In this document: positions 25,191-34,402 of the stretch, in pieces | Layout: each line of letters starts with the position of its first letter | Position numbering within the stretch: the first letter of the stretch is position 1 | Assembly (NCBI GenBank): GCA_023384135.1 | Contig: JAHDXS010000002.1 | Coordinates: forward strand, 434,001 to 498,000 | DNA length: 64,000 nucleotides | Reading direction: 5' to 3' | From: Alphaproteobacteria bacterium | GTDB taxonomy: Bacteria; Pseudomonadota; Alphaproteobacteria; Micavibrionales; Micavibrionaceae | Position numbers and translations under genes: made by a program | Notes under the pieces: generated by a model | Seen by the model: only the letters and a program-made list of their open reading frames with translations | Databases searched by the model: none | What the model was told of the DNA's origin: nothing

Positions 25191-25618
25191 GTCGCCTCGA
25201 TCTTCGCTGTCCAGGCACCGGGAAGGGGCGCACGGATGTCCGCAGAATAAACACCCTCACCCGCAGGCGTCAATGTAACCTTATAATCATGCCCCTTGGG
25301 AACGGGCCGGATCATCAGGGCCTGAACACTGGCGCCGTCCCTGGGCTGCCCCTGACCGTCCAGAAGCCGCAGGCTCATAACCGGATTCTTGAAACTGACG
25401 TCCAGCGTGACGCCCGAAGCCTTTTGGGCCTCCGAAGCCTCAAGAACGGCATCGTAGGAAAGCCCCTTCTCATAGGCCTTGTCGGTAACGGTGCCCGTGT
25501 GCGTATTGATGGCCAGATAAACGAAAATCCCGTCCAGAACGAACACGACGAGAAAAAAAGCCACGAAATAAAGCGGGATATACTTATCGCTTGGGCGGAT
25601 ATCGCTGCTTTTGCTCAT
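25142..25618 (-). CDS. ccoH: cbb3 oxidase assembly protein CcoH (FixH)
   Basis: 158 residues: one N-terminal membrane helix (YIPLYFVAFFLVVFVLDGIF) and a periplasmic Ig-like FixH domain. Family features include YEKGLSYDAVLEASEAQKA and the end GAWTAKIEATWDNQTYR. CcoH stabilises the assembling oxidase and stays attached to it. Starts 3 bases after ccoG stops. Confidence 0.93.
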   Translation of the reverse strand: MSKSSDIRPSDKYIPLYFVAFFLVVFVLDGIFVYLAINTHTGTVTDKAYEKGLSYDAVLEASEAQKASGVTLDVSFKNPVMSLRLLDGQGQPRDGASVQALMIRPVPKGHDYKVTLTPAGEGVYSADIRAPLPGAWTAKIEATWDNQTYRTTYRLVTE

Positions 25619-25621
25619 GGT

Positions 25622-27043
25622 TTACGGCCTCTCTGAAACAAAAATACTCTCATAAACCGACAACGCGCCAGTATCCTGTTCAGAAAGCGAAAAAACCACA
25701 GGGCGAGGCGCTCCGGCCTCGACCTTCGCGGTCACAAAAACATGAAAATGACCGATACTGTCCGCCTCGACATAAAGACTCTCTGAGGTCAAATCCCCCG
25801 CCCCCTGAATCTCGACCTTGGCATCCGCTATGCCCTCAACGCTCAGCGCAAAGGTGCGGTGCTCGTGCGTCTTATTCAGGATTTTGATATCGTACCCGTT
25901 CCGCACGGAGCCGTCCGAGAGCGCAACGAACATGGGGTTCCGATCATGCAAAACATGCAGCTCCTGCGGCGCGCGCGTGATCAGCGCATAAAGCATGATC
26001 CCGCCAACCAACGACAGAATCAGGGCATAATAAAGACTCCGAAGGCGGAAAATCGGGACGACGCTCTTCGTGCGCTCGGCAGGATCAAGCGCAAAACGGC
26101 GCTCCGTATCATAGCGGATCAACCCGCGCGGCAGTTCGACCTTATCCATAATATTGTTGCAGGCATCAACGCAAAGCCCGCAGGCAATACACTCCATCTG
26201 CAGCCCGTCGCGGATGTCGATCCCCATCGGGCAGACCTGAACGCAAGCCGAGCAATCGATGCAATGCCCACGCCCCTCCCAAGAATCGCCCTGCTTGTGC
26301 TTCCCGCGCTTCTCCCCGCGCTTTTCGTCATAGCCAATAATCAAAGTATCGCTATCGAACATCGCCGACTGGAACCGCGCGTAGGGACACATATAGATGC
26401 AGACCTGCTCGCGGGCGAACCCGGCCATAAGATACGTGCTGAAGGTCAGCCCCGCGATGAACGCCAGAACCGTAGGGGACACGTTGAATTCAAAAAAACT
26501 CCAGACCAGCGTCGGCGCATCGTTGAAATAAAGAACGAACGACCCCGCCGTACACCATGCGATCACCAGCCACAGAAAATGCGTAACCGCCATCTTCCAT
26601 GCCTTCTCCCGCGTCCACGGCCCCTCACGCAGCTTCTTGCGTTTGTTACGGTCGCCTTGAACGATCCGTTCAACCCAGACGAAAAGGTCGGTCCACACAG
26701 TTTGCGGACATAAATACCCGCACCAGACCCGCCCGAACATGCTGGTGACGAAGAACAGAACGACCGCCGCGAGAATCAAAATCCCGGTCAGGAAATAGAC
26801 CTCCTGCGGCCAGATCTCGATGAAAAACCAATAGGCGCGGCGGTTGGGAAGATCGATCAGGATCGCCTGATCCGGGGCGTTCGGCCCGCGATCCCAACGG
26901 AGAAAAGGAGCAAGGTAATAGATGCCCAGAGTGACCGCCATCGCCACCCATTTAAGCTTTCTATAGCGTCCCCAAACACGCTTGGGATAAATCCGTTCCT
27001 GCTTGGCAAAAAGCGTGATGGTTTGCTGGTTATTCTCCGGCAT
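25622..27043 (-). CDS. ccoG: cytochrome oxidase accessory ferredoxin-like protein CcoG (FixG)
   Basis: About 473 residues from ATG 27043 (an in-frame ATG at 27070 would add nine). Polytopic membrane protein with two 4Fe-4S clusters: CIDCSACVQVCPMGID and CIACGLCVDACNNIM. An earlier WCGYLCPQTVWTDLF and CIYMCPYARFQ are the conserved membrane-side cysteines. The C-terminal 120 residues form an Ig-like domain. CcoG reduces Cu(II) for delivery to the oxidase. Overlaps the ccoP end by 14 bases. Confidence 0.94.
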   Translation of the reverse strand: MPENNQQTITLFAKQERIYPKRVWGRYRKLKWVAMAVTLGIYYLAPFLRWDRGPNAPDQAILIDLPNRRAYWFFIEIWPQEVYFLTGILILAAVVLFFVTSMFGRVWCGYLCPQTVWTDLFVWVERIVQGDRNKRKKLREGPWTREKAWKMAVTHFLWLVIAWCTAGSFVLYFNDAPTLVWSFFEFNVSPTVLAFIAGLTFSTYLMAGFAREQVCIYMCPYARFQSAMFDSDTLIIGYDEKRGEKRGKHKQGDSWEGRGHCIDCSACVQVCPMGIDIRDGLQMECIACGLCVDACNNIMDKVELPRGLIRYDTERRFALDPAERTKSVVPIFRLRSLYYALILSLVGGIMLYALITRAPQELHVLHDRNPMFVALSDGSVRNGYDIKILNKTHEHRTFALSVEGIADAKVEIQGAGDLTSESLYVEADSIGHFHVFVTAKVEAGAPRPVVFSLSEQDTGALSVYESIFVSERP

Positions 27044-28001
27044 GTCCGTTCGAATCCGTTTCTCCGGCATCCTCCGGCAGAGTGACTGCGGGCTTCACAT
27101 CTTCGCTCGCCGCAGAGACTCGTTTCTCGCCTCCGCCAAGCTGATGAACGTAAACCGAAAGCTGCCGGATCGTCTCACGGTCAAGCCGCCCCGTCCAGCT
27201 CGGCATCACGCCCTTGCGCGAGTTAAAGACGGTTTTGTATACGGAATCCCGGTCGCCGCCGTAAAGCCAGAGAGCATCCGCCAGATTAGGAGCGCCGAAC
27301 TCACGCAAACCCCGGCCATCCTCGCCGTGACAGGACGCGCAGTTATTCGCGAAAATCTCGCGGCCTTTTTCAATATTACCCGCATGAGCCTCTTTGGAGC
27401 CTGAAAGGCTGATGACATAATCCACAACCGCATCGATATCAGGCTTCGCAAGCAGCTCATCCTGACCGAACGCAGGCATTTCCGAAATCCGGGAATCCTC
27501 ATGGCCGGAGCGGATACCGTACAAAATCGTCTCATAAATCGCATCGACATCCCCGCCCCAGAGCCAGTCGTCGTCGTTCAGGTTTGGATAGCCCGGCCCG
27601 CCCGCGCCGCCCGTCCCATGACAGGTCGCGCAATTATCCTTAAAATATGCGCCGCCGCCTGCAACCGCGAAGGCATAAAGCTCCTGATCGTTCAGGATTT
27701 GGTCGAACGAGGCCTTTTTAAAGCGATCAAGATAAGCCTTCTGGCGATCATGAATCTCCTGCTGCTCGGCGGCCAGTTTCTTATACTGCGTCCACCCGTA
27801 ACTGCCCTCGGTCGCGCCGCCCGGCACAGGCCACGCGGGATAAACGACCCAATACCAAACCGACCAGATCACAGTGATAAAGAACACCCACAGCCACCAG
27901 CGGGGCGCGGGATTGTTAAGTTCCTTGAGGCCGTCCCACTCATGCCCGGTCGTCTCGACGCCCGAAACCTTGTCGATCTCCTTGTTTTTATGATCACTCA
28001 T
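27030..28001 (-). CDS. ccoP: cbb3 oxidase diheme cytochrome c subunit CcoP
   Basis: 323 residues. One membrane helix (WWLWVFFITVIWSVWYWVVY near 35), the conserved YGWTQYKKLA segment, then two cytochrome c domains with CATCHGTGG (near 125) and CASCHGEDG (near 215). CcoP passes electrons from the bc1 complex or soluble cytochrome to CcoO. ATG overlaps the ccoQ stop. Confidence 0.97.
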   Translation of the reverse strand: MSDHKNKEIDKVSGVETTGHEWDGLKELNNPAPRWWLWVFFITVIWSVWYWVVYPAWPVPGGATEGSYGWTQYKKLAAEQQEIHDRQKAYLDRFKKASFDQILNDQELYAFAVAGGGAYFKDNCATCHGTGGAGGPGYPNLNDDDWLWGGDVDAIYETILYGIRSGHEDSRISEMPAFGQDELLAKPDIDAVVDYVISLSGSKEAHAGNIEKGREIFANNCASCHGEDGRGLREFGAPNLADALWLYGGDRDSVYKTVFNSRKGVMPSWTGRLDRETIRQLSVYVHQLGGGEKRVSAASEDVKPAVTLPEDAGETDSNGHAGE

Positions 28002-28149
28002 AATCGCTCTCCTTCAGGGGAATACGCGCATGCTCCTGATACCCGCGCTTGGCGCCCGGTCTGTAAACCCACAACGCCATCAAGACGAAAAATCCGAAAA
28101 AGAACAGCAGGCCCAAAAGCCCCGCATTTTGACTGATCCAATCCATCAT
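27994..28149 (-). CDS. ccoQ: cbb3 oxidase small subunit CcoQ (FixQ)
   Basis: 51 residues, one membrane helix: begins [10 protein letters not shown], continues [20 protein letters not shown] and ends PLKESDYE. The motif of the helix followed by a Y-R-P-G-A-K-R-like basic stretch is typical of CcoQ, which protects the oxidase against oxygen. The start is ATGATG overlapping the TGA of ccoO, and the stop overlaps the ccoP start. Too short for simple ORF thresholds. Confidence 0.93.
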   Translation of the reverse strand: MMDWISQNAGLLGLLFFFGFFVLMALWVYRPGAKRGYQEHARIPLKESDYE

Positions 28150-28889
28150 GGCGCGCTCTCCTCGACCTGTTCGGCGGATTTGAAATCCACCATGGTGCCC
28201 AGAACCTGCAAATAGGCCACTAAAGCATCCATTTCCGAAATCACCTCGGGCTGCCCGTCGAAATCCCGTGCGAGCACCTTTTCACCGTAACGGCTCACAA
28301 GACCGGCCATATCCATCCGCGCCTCACCCGTCGCCTGCGCGATCGCGTCCTTTTCCGCGTTCTCGATCATCTCGTCCGAATAGGGAACGCCGGCCAGTCG
28401 CAGTGTTTTAAGATGCTGGTCCAGATCGTCGATTTTCGCTCCGGTTTTAAGAAGGAAGCTATAGGACGGCATGATCGACTCCGGCACCACGTCGCGCGGT
28501 GCCTTAAGGTGCGCCACATGCCAATCGTCGGAATACTTGCCGCCGACCCGCGCCAGATCGGGCCCGGTCCGTTTGGACCCCCACTGGAACGGATGGTCGT
28601 ACATCGACTCCGCCGCCAGCGAATAATGCCCGTAACGCGCCACCTCGTCCCGCAAGGGGCGGATCTGCTGGGAATGGCAGTTATAGCAACCTTCGCGCAG
28701 ATAAATGTTATAGCCCGCCAGTTCCAAAGGCGTGTAAGGCCGAACGCCTTTCACGGGCTCGATCACCGTCTCCGTGCGAAACAGGGGGATGATCTCCACG
28801 ATCCCGCCGATCAACACGGCGATGATGGTCCAGAAAAGCAGAAGCAGGGAGTTTTTCTCGAGTTTTTGATGCTTGTGTAAAAAGCTCAT
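28146..28889 (-). CDS. ccoO: cbb3 oxidase monoheme cytochrome c subunit CcoO
   Basis: 247 residues. N-terminal anchor helix ([20 protein letters not shown]), then heme-binding [11 protein letters not shown] near residue 70, followed by [20 protein letters not shown] and [18 protein letters not shown], all signatures of CcoO. It receives electrons from CcoP. The distal Met ligand probably lies in SIMPSYSFL. Confidence 0.97.
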   Translation of the reverse strand: MSFLHKHQKLEKNSLLLLFWTIIAVLIGGIVEIIPLFRTETVIEPVKGVRPYTPLELAGYNIYLREGCYNCHSQQIRPLRDEVARYGHYSLAAESMYDHPFQWGSKRTGPDLARVGGKYSDDWHVAHLKAPRDVVPESIMPSYSFLLKTGAKIDDLDQHLKTLRLAGVPYSDEMIENAEKDAIAQATGEARMDMAGLVSRYGEKVLARDFDGQPEVISEMDALVAYLQVLGTMVDFKSAEQVEESAP

Positions 28890-30337
28890 GCGACCGCTCC
28901 TTTTAATTCGCCGCCGGATTGATATTCCTTCTCGCAGACATCGCCTTTAATCGTCCGGTAGAAGTTGTAGACCATGATGAGTGCGCCCGCGAGATAGAGC
29001 ACCCCGCCCAAAGCCCGGATAATATAGAAAGGATGCATGGCCATCACGGACTCGACGAACGAATACTCAAGGAAGCCCATGTCGTTGTAGTCCCGCCACA
29101 TCAAGCCCTGCATGATGCCCGAAACCCACATCGCGGCGATATAAAGCACGATCCCGATCGTCGCGACCCAGAGATGGATATTCACCAGCTTCATAGAATA
29201 AAGCTTCTCCCGCCCCCACAGCACGGGCACCATGTAATAGAGTGCTCCGAAGGTGATAAAGCCGTTCCAGCCCAAAGCGCCGGAATGGACGTGCCCGATC
29301 GTCCAGTCCGTATAGTGTGAAAGCGAGTTCACGGACTTGATAGAGAGCAGCGGCCCCTCGAACGTGCTCATCCCGTAAAAGGCCAGAGAAATGATCATAA
29401 ACCGCAGAACCGGATCCTGCCGCAGCTTATGCCAGGCGCCCGAAAGGGTCATGATCCCGTTGATCATCCCGCCCCATGAGGGCATCCAGAGCATGATCGA
29501 AAACGTCATCCCCAACGTCTGCGCCCAATCCGGCAGCGCTGTATAATGCAGATGGTGCGGTCCCGCCCAGATATAGATAAAGATCAGCGACCAGAAGTGA
29601 AGGATCGAAAGGCGATAAGAATAGACCGGACGCTCCGCCCGCTTGGGAATGAAATAATACATCATGCCCAGAAAACCTGCGGTCAGGAAGAACCCGACCG
29701 CGTTATGCCCGTACCACCACTGGATCATCGCGCTCTGCACGCCCGAGAAAACCGTATAACTCTTGGCCCCGGTCCACGAAACGGGAATGGAAAGACCGTT
29801 CCCAAGATGCAAAACGGCGACCGTGATAATGAAGGACAGATAGAACCAGTTCGCCACATACAGATGCGGCTCCTTCCGTTTCATAATCGTGCCAAGGAAG
29901 ACCAGAAGATAAGCAACCCAGACCACGGTCAGCCAGAGATCGACAAACCACTCCGGCTCGGCGTACTCCTTGGCTTGCGTAACGCCCAGAACGTAACCCA
30001 GCGCGGCCATGACGATGAAGAGCTGGTATCCCCAAAAGGTAAACATCGCCAGCCCATCGTTCCACAAACGTACCCGGCAGGTCCGCTGTACGACGAAATA
30101 GCTGGTGGCGAACAGAGCGTTCCCCCCGAACGCAAAAATCACCGCCGACGTATGGACGGGCCGAAGCCGCCCAAACGTCAAATAAGGCTCGAAATTAAGG
30201 TCGGGAAACGCCAATTGCAGCGCAATCAGAAGTCCCACCGCAAACCCGACAATCCCCCAGAAGACGGTAGCAAGGGTAAACAGCCTCACGACTTCGTAGT
30301 TATAGCTCTGCGCCTCTGAGACTTCTGCTGTTGTCAT
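28886..30337 (-). CDS. ccoN: cbb3 oxidase catalytic subunit I CcoN
   Basis: 483 residues, about 12 membrane helices, binds heme b, the high-spin heme and CuB. Key segments: [20 protein letters not shown] (low-spin heme His), [19 protein letters not shown] with the CuB His, [19 protein letters not shown] with the two further CuB His and the Tyr, and [20 protein letters not shown] with the late heme His pair. High-affinity oxidase for microaerobic growth and a proton pump. Starts 16 bases after the safE-like gene stops. Confidence 0.97.
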   Translation of the reverse strand: MTTAEVSEAQSYNYEVVRLFTLATVFWGIVGFAVGLLIALQLAFPDLNFEPYLTFGRLRPVHTSAVIFAFGGNALFATSYFVVQRTCRVRLWNDGLAMFTFWGYQLFIVMAALGYVLGVTQAKEYAEPEWFVDLWLTVVWVAYLLVFLGTIMKRKEPHLYVANWFYLSFIITVAVLHLGNGLSIPVSWTGAKSYTVFSGVQSAMIQWWYGHNAVGFFLTAGFLGMMYYFIPKRAERPVYSYRLSILHFWSLIFIYIWAGPHHLHYTALPDWAQTLGMTFSIMLWMPSWGGMINGIMTLSGAWHKLRQDPVLRFMIISLAFYGMSTFEGPLLSIKSVNSLSHYTDWTIGHVHSGALGWNGFITFGALYYMVPVLWGREKLYSMKLVNIHLWVATIGIVLYIAAMWVSGIMQGLMWRDYNDMGFLEYSFVESVMAMHPFYIIRALGGVLYLAGALIMVYNFYRTIKGDVCEKEYQSGGELKGAVA

Positions 30338-30353
30338 ATCACATCCCTTTTCC

Positions 30354-31073
30354 TTAAAGAACCATCGCGCCGGCCAGAACGAACAGCCAGAACGCGCTTA
30401 AAACCATAAAACCCTGCCGCACTGAATACCCGCCGGGCAAAACGATCCGGTTCAAAAAACCAGCACCCGCGCCAACCAGAAATAAAGCAGGCATAGTGCC
30501 CACGCCAAAGGCGGCCATAGCCCCGGCGGACTGCCAGACGGTCGGCGCCGTAGCCGCCGCCATAAGCGCCGAGACCACGAGCCCACACGGCATAAAGCCC
30601 AGAAGAATCCCGAGCAGATAGCGCGAAGCTGGACGGCGGTCAGGCAACAAGGGTTTGTAAAGCCGTGAAAGCAAGCGCCCGGGAACCGGAAGCCGCAGCC
30701 GCACCGCCCAAGGGAAAAGCCCCGCCATACGCGGAAAGGCCGTAACGACGAACACCGCTGCCGCGATTAAAAGCAGCGGAACAACGACATAAGCCCGGAA
30801 AGGCTGGAAAAGCAGCGCCAGATTGAGAACGCCGCCAAAAAGCACGGCCAAGAATACATAAGTAGTCAGCCGCCCCAAATGATAGGGTAAAATCAAAGAC
30901 TTGACGAGTGAACGCCCCCGGTCACCACCCCCGGACACACCCTCCGCCTGAGCCAGAACGAACGGCCCGCACATCGCGATACAATGCGTAAAGCCCCCCG
31001 CCAGCCCGGCGAGCAGAAGACTGGTCGCAAGACCATAGGAAACAGCAAAATTGTGCAGACATTCGCCGAACAT
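30354..31073 (-). CDS. SafE/UreH-type membrane protein beside the cbb3 operon
   Basis: 239 residues with about six membrane helices of the sulfite-exporter TauE/SafE-like (UreH, DsbD-type) family. Family signature [17 protein letters not shown] (near 27) and the second-half repeat [16 protein letters not shown]. Members next to cco genes are thought to help copper or redox supply to the oxidase. It is the first gene of the minus-strand oxidase operon, 16 bases before ccoN, and faces the Fnr gene across the Fnr box. Confidence 0.88.
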   Translation of the reverse strand: MFGECLHNFAVSYGLATSLLLAGLAGGFTHCIAMCGPFVLAQAEGVSGGGDRGRSLVKSLILPYHLGRLTTYVFLAVLFGGVLNLALLFQPFRAYVVVPLLLIAAAVFVVTAFPRMAGLFPWAVRLRLPVPGRLLSRLYKPLLPDRRPASRYLLGILLGFMPCGLVVSALMAAATAPTVWQSAGAMAAFGVGTMPALFLVGAGAGFLNRIVLPGGYSVRQGFMVLSAFWLFVLAGAMVL

Positions 31074-31131
31074 GAGGGGTCCAATAGTTTAATTCCGGCA
31101 GGAATTCTCTACGTCCTTCGCACGCTTCGCC

Positions 31132-31145
31132 TTGACCTTTATCAA
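31132..31145. promoter_or_regulatory. Fnr/FixK-type box
   Basis: TTGACCTTTATCAA: nine of ten consensus positions of TTGAT-N4-ATCAA match. It is the only such site in the divergent 95-base space between the safE-cco operon (minus) and the Crp/Fnr gene (plus), so it can serve both; it lies 24 bases before the fnr start codon, inside or near its promoter, which fits auto-repression. Confidence 0.8.
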
Positions 31146-31168
31146 CCATCCCTTATAAAAAAGGGCTG

Positions 31169-31945
31169 ATGAAACATTCAAATACCGCTCAGATCAAGCC
31201 ACCCGCAAACCTCGGACAGTTTTTGTCCTCAATACCCCTGTTCAACGCCTGTACGGCTAAGGAAATCGAAGGTTTACTCGAAGGTGCGATCGCCGAGCGT
31301 CACGGCAAGGGTTATCTGCTCTTCAGTTACGGCGCGGAGGCGCAGCGCTACTATGTTATCAAAAACGGCTGGGTGAAGCTCTACCGCGAAACGCTTGACG
31401 GGGCACAAGCCATTATCGACGTACTGCCCCAGAAGCATATTTTCGGAGAGACCGCGATCTTTGAGGACAACACCTATCCCTACAGCGCCGAAGTGATTGA
31501 AAACGCTGAAATTCTCTCCCTGCCTCTGAAAAAGCTCAAAAGCCTGATCGAAAGCAACCCGAAATTCGCGCTTTCGATGCTGACCTCTATGGCCCGTTAC
31601 CGCCGCCATCAGGATCTGGAGATCGAGCACCGCTCGCTTCAGAACGCCCCGCAGAGGATCGGTTGTTTCATCCTGCGCCTGACCCCTGCGCACACCGATC
31701 CGCAGGAAAAGGGGCCGATTACAATCCACCTGCCTTATGACAAAACCATGATCGCGGCGCGGCTCGGCATGCAGCCGGAAACCTTCTCCCGCGCCCTCGG
31801 GAAGCTCAGACAAGCAACGAACATTGAAGTCAAAGGTTCGACGATTGAAATCGCGGATCTGGAATCCCTGATCGGCTTCACCTGCTCGGCCTGCACGAAC
31901 GAATTCCCCTGTCACGATATTGATTGTTCGTCCTGCTCGTCCTGA
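31169..31945 (+). CDS. Crp/Fnr-family transcriptional regulator with a cysteine-rich tail
   Basis: 258 residues. Cyclic-nucleotide-like sensor domain (about 18-140; FGETAIFEDNTYPYSAEVI), dimer helix, and HTH with MIAARLGMQPETFSRALGKL near 205, where the E..SR set is the one that reads TTGAT half-sites. The N-terminus lacks the Fnr Fe-S cysteine group (only FNAC). Instead the C-terminus carries six cysteines: FTCSACTNEFPC then DIDCSSCSS. This could hold metal or a cluster or sense redox. Ribosome site AAGGG before the ATG. Divergent from the cco operon and next to an Fnr box, so it is the obvious regulator of the oxidase. Confidence 0.9.
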   Translation: MKHSNTAQIKPPANLGQFLSSIPLFNACTAKEIEGLLEGAIAERHGKGYLLFSYGAEAQRYYVIKNGWVKLYRETLDGAQAIIDVLPQKHIFGETAIFEDNTYPYSAEVIENAEILSLPLKKLKSLIESNPKFALSMLTSMARYRRHQDLEIEHRSLQNAPQRIGCFILRLTPAHTDPQEKGPITIHLPYDKTMIAARLGMQPETFSRALGKLRQATNIEVKGSTIEIADLESLIGFTCSACTNEFPCHDIDCSSCSS

Positions 31946-32322
31946 TCCCTTAGACCGTAAAGCCACGCCCAGTCAATCTTGGCCGGATTGCGGATATATT
32001 GCTCGGGATCGTGAACGACATTCAAAAGATAGCTGCGCGTGACCCTCCATTTCTTATGCTTCACGTTCTGCGCCGGGGGCGCGGTCACAACAACACGCCG
32101 ATCATCGGCATACTGAATACACAACCCATGCTCCGGCTGATCGTCGATAATCAGGACCTCAACCGCCTGACCGCAAGCGGCACACCGCCCGGCCTCCGCC
32201 AGAATTTGCTTGAAGGGAAAACGATCCGCATTGCGCTTGATGGCCTCGTTGCATACGGCAAGATAACGTTCAAAAAGCGCACGGTCTTCTTCTGAATTGA
32301 TTTCGGACACCAACGGCTCCAT
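31912..32322 (-). CDS. hypothetical protein with a CAACG zinc-knuckle-like pair
   Basis: 136 residues from ATG 32322; an in-frame TTG at 32373 would add 17. Helical N-terminus (FERYLAVCNEAIKRNADRFP), then GRCAACGQAVEVLIIDDQPE, a CxxC turn that could bind metal, and a conserved-looking end KIDWAWLYGLRDQ. No Shine-Dalgarno is seen before the ATG. It overlaps the 3' end of the convergent Crp/Fnr gene by 34 bases, so transcription of one may affect the other. Confidence 0.7.
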   Translation of the reverse strand: MEPLVSEINSEEDRALFERYLAVCNEAIKRNADRFPFKQILAEAGRCAACGQAVEVLIIDDQPEHGLCIQYADDRRVVVTAPPAQNVKHKKWRVTRSYLLNVVHDPEQYIRNPAKIDWAWLYGLRDQDEQDEQSIS

Positions 32323-32433
32323 AAAAAAATAAAAAATAGAACGGATAAAATCACGCCGCCCAAGGTGGCACAAAATAACGAATTTTCATTTGATTTTGGT
32401 CAAAGCACACTCTGAAGAGGCAAAACGCTACGC

Positions 32434-34140
32434 CTAGAAATAGTAAAAAATCAGATAGAAAAACAGCAGAACCGCAACCCACAGAACCATGCTGCCGATC
32501 GGCCATGCCCGGGCCAGAATACCATGCGGGCCGTGATGGCGGATCAACCCCCCCATAATGTATTGATGAAACAGGTCGCAGAAAAACCGCTTTAGCCTGC
32601 CGTAATCGGCTATGAGCAAGCCAAGCGCGCACCGGATCGACTCGGGCAGGAACTTTCTGTAAATCCAGTCGACATCAAGGTTCACCGAACGCAAATCCGG
32701 CGGCCCAAGCTTGCTGATTTTAAGCCAGACAAACCCCAGCCCGACGAAGGCCAGAAGTTGCAGCTGTGCAAGAACATGGGTCGTATCATAAACAATATAA
32801 TCAACCTCGAACGGCAACAGCCCGAAGAGGAGCGCAGGATACAGCCCAATGAACACGCACATCGCCGCAGCCAAACCCATAGCCAGAAGCATATGCTTCG
32901 GCGGATCGGCAGCGCGCAAACCGGAATCCTGACCGAAAAACGTGAAATAGCAAATCTTGATCCCCGCATAATAGAAAGTTCCCGCAGAAGCGAATAGAAG
33001 ACAAAGCCATACGAAATCGAGCTTTTGATCCAAAGCGGCGGTCAGGATCATACCCTTACTGACGAAACCGCCGAATAAAGGTACGGCGGAAATCGACGCC
33101 GCCCCGATAACACACAGTATCGTAGTAAGAGGCATGCTCTTGTATAGCCCGCCGAGATCAGAAGCCCTGATCCGCCCGGTCATATGCAAGACAGAACCCA
33201 TACTCATGAACAGAAGGCTTTTGTATATCACGTGGTTAAAGGCCGTGGCCACGGCCCCGTTGATGGCCAGCTCCGTGCCGATCCCGATACCGCAAACCAT
33301 GAAACCGACCTTGCTGATCATACTATACGAGAGCACGCGCCGCAGATCGTTCTCGATAACAGCGTAGAAAATCGGAAAGATCACCATGACCGCGCCGATA
33401 TAGATCAGGATATCAGCACCCGCATATCCGCGCGCCAGCGCATAAACAGCCACCTTGGTCGTAAAACAGCACAGAAACACCGCCCCTGTGACTGTGGACT
33501 GCGGATAGGAATCGATAACCCAGTTATGAAGAAGGGGAAAGGCTGCCTTAATCCCGAACGCCAGCAGGATCACATACCCGGCTTGGCTCTCAAGCCCGAT
33601 CTCGTTGAAAGCCAAAGACCCCGTACTATGCAGAATCATCAGCGCCCCGGCGAGAAGCAAAAGCCCGGAAGCAACCTGAATGATCAGGTACCGCATGCCA
33701 CAACGAAAGGCCCCGTCTGTCTGCCGCGCCCAGATAAGGAAAACCGACGAAACCGTCATAACCTCCCAGAAAAAGAACAGGCTCAGCAGGTCGCCCGCAA
33801 AAACCGCACCCACTGCACTGCCCGCATAGAACAGCCCGGCCGTATGTTGGACTCGGTCTTTCACATGAAGCGAAAACAAGATCGCTATAAAGCTGGCGAT
33901 GCAGAATAAATACCCGAAAAGAAAACTGAGTTTATCCGTACGGAAAGGAACCAACTCATACCCCATAAAAGGCATGGTCAGAGCGACGCCGCTCTGCTCC
34001 TGCAAGAGCAAAAACCCGCTGGCGATCGGAACCGCGAGCATCAAAGCCGAACGCACAGAGCTGCTGGCGATAAACATCACCGCCAGCGCAGCGATAAAGA
34101 ACGGCATAAACGGCAAAGTCAGAAGCGAGAGATCAGTCAT
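32434..34140 (-). CDS. Mnh/Mrp-type proton antiporter subunit, NuoL/M/N-like (third large subunit)
   Basis: 568 residues with about 14 helices. Proton-antiporter core with GDLLSLFFFWEVMTVSSVFL (the conserved Glu of the E-helix), YLIIQVASGLLLLAGALMI, AFPLLHNWVIDSYPQSTVTG (Lys-type helix region) and ENDLRRVLSYSMISKVGFMV. A C-terminal extension of about 60 residues ends in one more helix. Members are subunits of Mrp antiporters, hydrogenases and complex I. Last gene of the cluster; its start overlaps the small upstream membrane gene. Confidence 0.88.
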   Translation of the reverse strand: MTDLSLLTLPFMPFFIAALAVMFIASSSVRSALMLAVPIASGFLLLQEQSGVALTMPFMGYELVPFRTDKLSFLFGYLFCIASFIAILFSLHVKDRVQHTAGLFYAGSAVGAVFAGDLLSLFFFWEVMTVSSVFLIWARQTDGAFRCGMRYLIIQVASGLLLLAGALMILHSTGSLAFNEIGLESQAGYVILLAFGIKAAFPLLHNWVIDSYPQSTVTGAVFLCCFTTKVAVYALARGYAGADILIYIGAVMVIFPIFYAVIENDLRRVLSYSMISKVGFMVCGIGIGTELAINGAVATAFNHVIYKSLLFMSMGSVLHMTGRIRASDLGGLYKSMPLTTILCVIGAASISAVPLFGGFVSKGMILTAALDQKLDFVWLCLLFASAGTFYYAGIKICYFTFFGQDSGLRAADPPKHMLLAMGLAAAMCVFIGLYPALLFGLLPFEVDYIVYDTTHVLAQLQLLAFVGLGFVWLKISKLGPPDLRSVNLDVDWIYRKFLPESIRCALGLLIADYGRLKRFFCDLFHQYIMGGLIRHHGPHGILARAWPIGSMVLWVAVLLFFYLIFYYF

Positions 34141-34402
34141 TCGAAATCTCCTCCGGCGCTTCGTAATAATCCTCTGGCCGCATGACCAGCTTGCGCAACA
34201 TCGCCGCGCCGAGGATAATCACCGAAAATGCCAAAAAGCCGAACAAGGCATAAAAGGCCGGGATCTCCTCCAAGGGGTGATAGCTATGGCGGTGAAGTAC
34301 GAAATCAGCAGCAAACAGCACGAAACACAACGCGTGAAAAATATAGATTAGGAACCGGACATTCCCCTTGTTGTCCAAGAAATAAGGGCGTTCAGGCTTC
34401 AT
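34133..34402 (-). CDS. small two-helix membrane protein of the antiporter cluster
   Basis: 89 residues from ATG 34402 (MKPERPYFLDNKGN), coupled by overlap to both neighbours. Two helices: VRFLIYIFHALCFVLFAADF and FYALFGFLAFSVIILGAAML, with the loop HRHSYHPLEEI between. Its position between two antiporter subunits suggests an accessory subunit. I recognise no named family. Confidence 0.75.
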   Translation of the reverse strand: MKPERPYFLDNKGNVRFLIYIFHALCFVLFAADFVLHRHSYHPLEEIPAFYALFGFLAFSVIILGAAMLRKLVMRPEDYYEAPEEISND

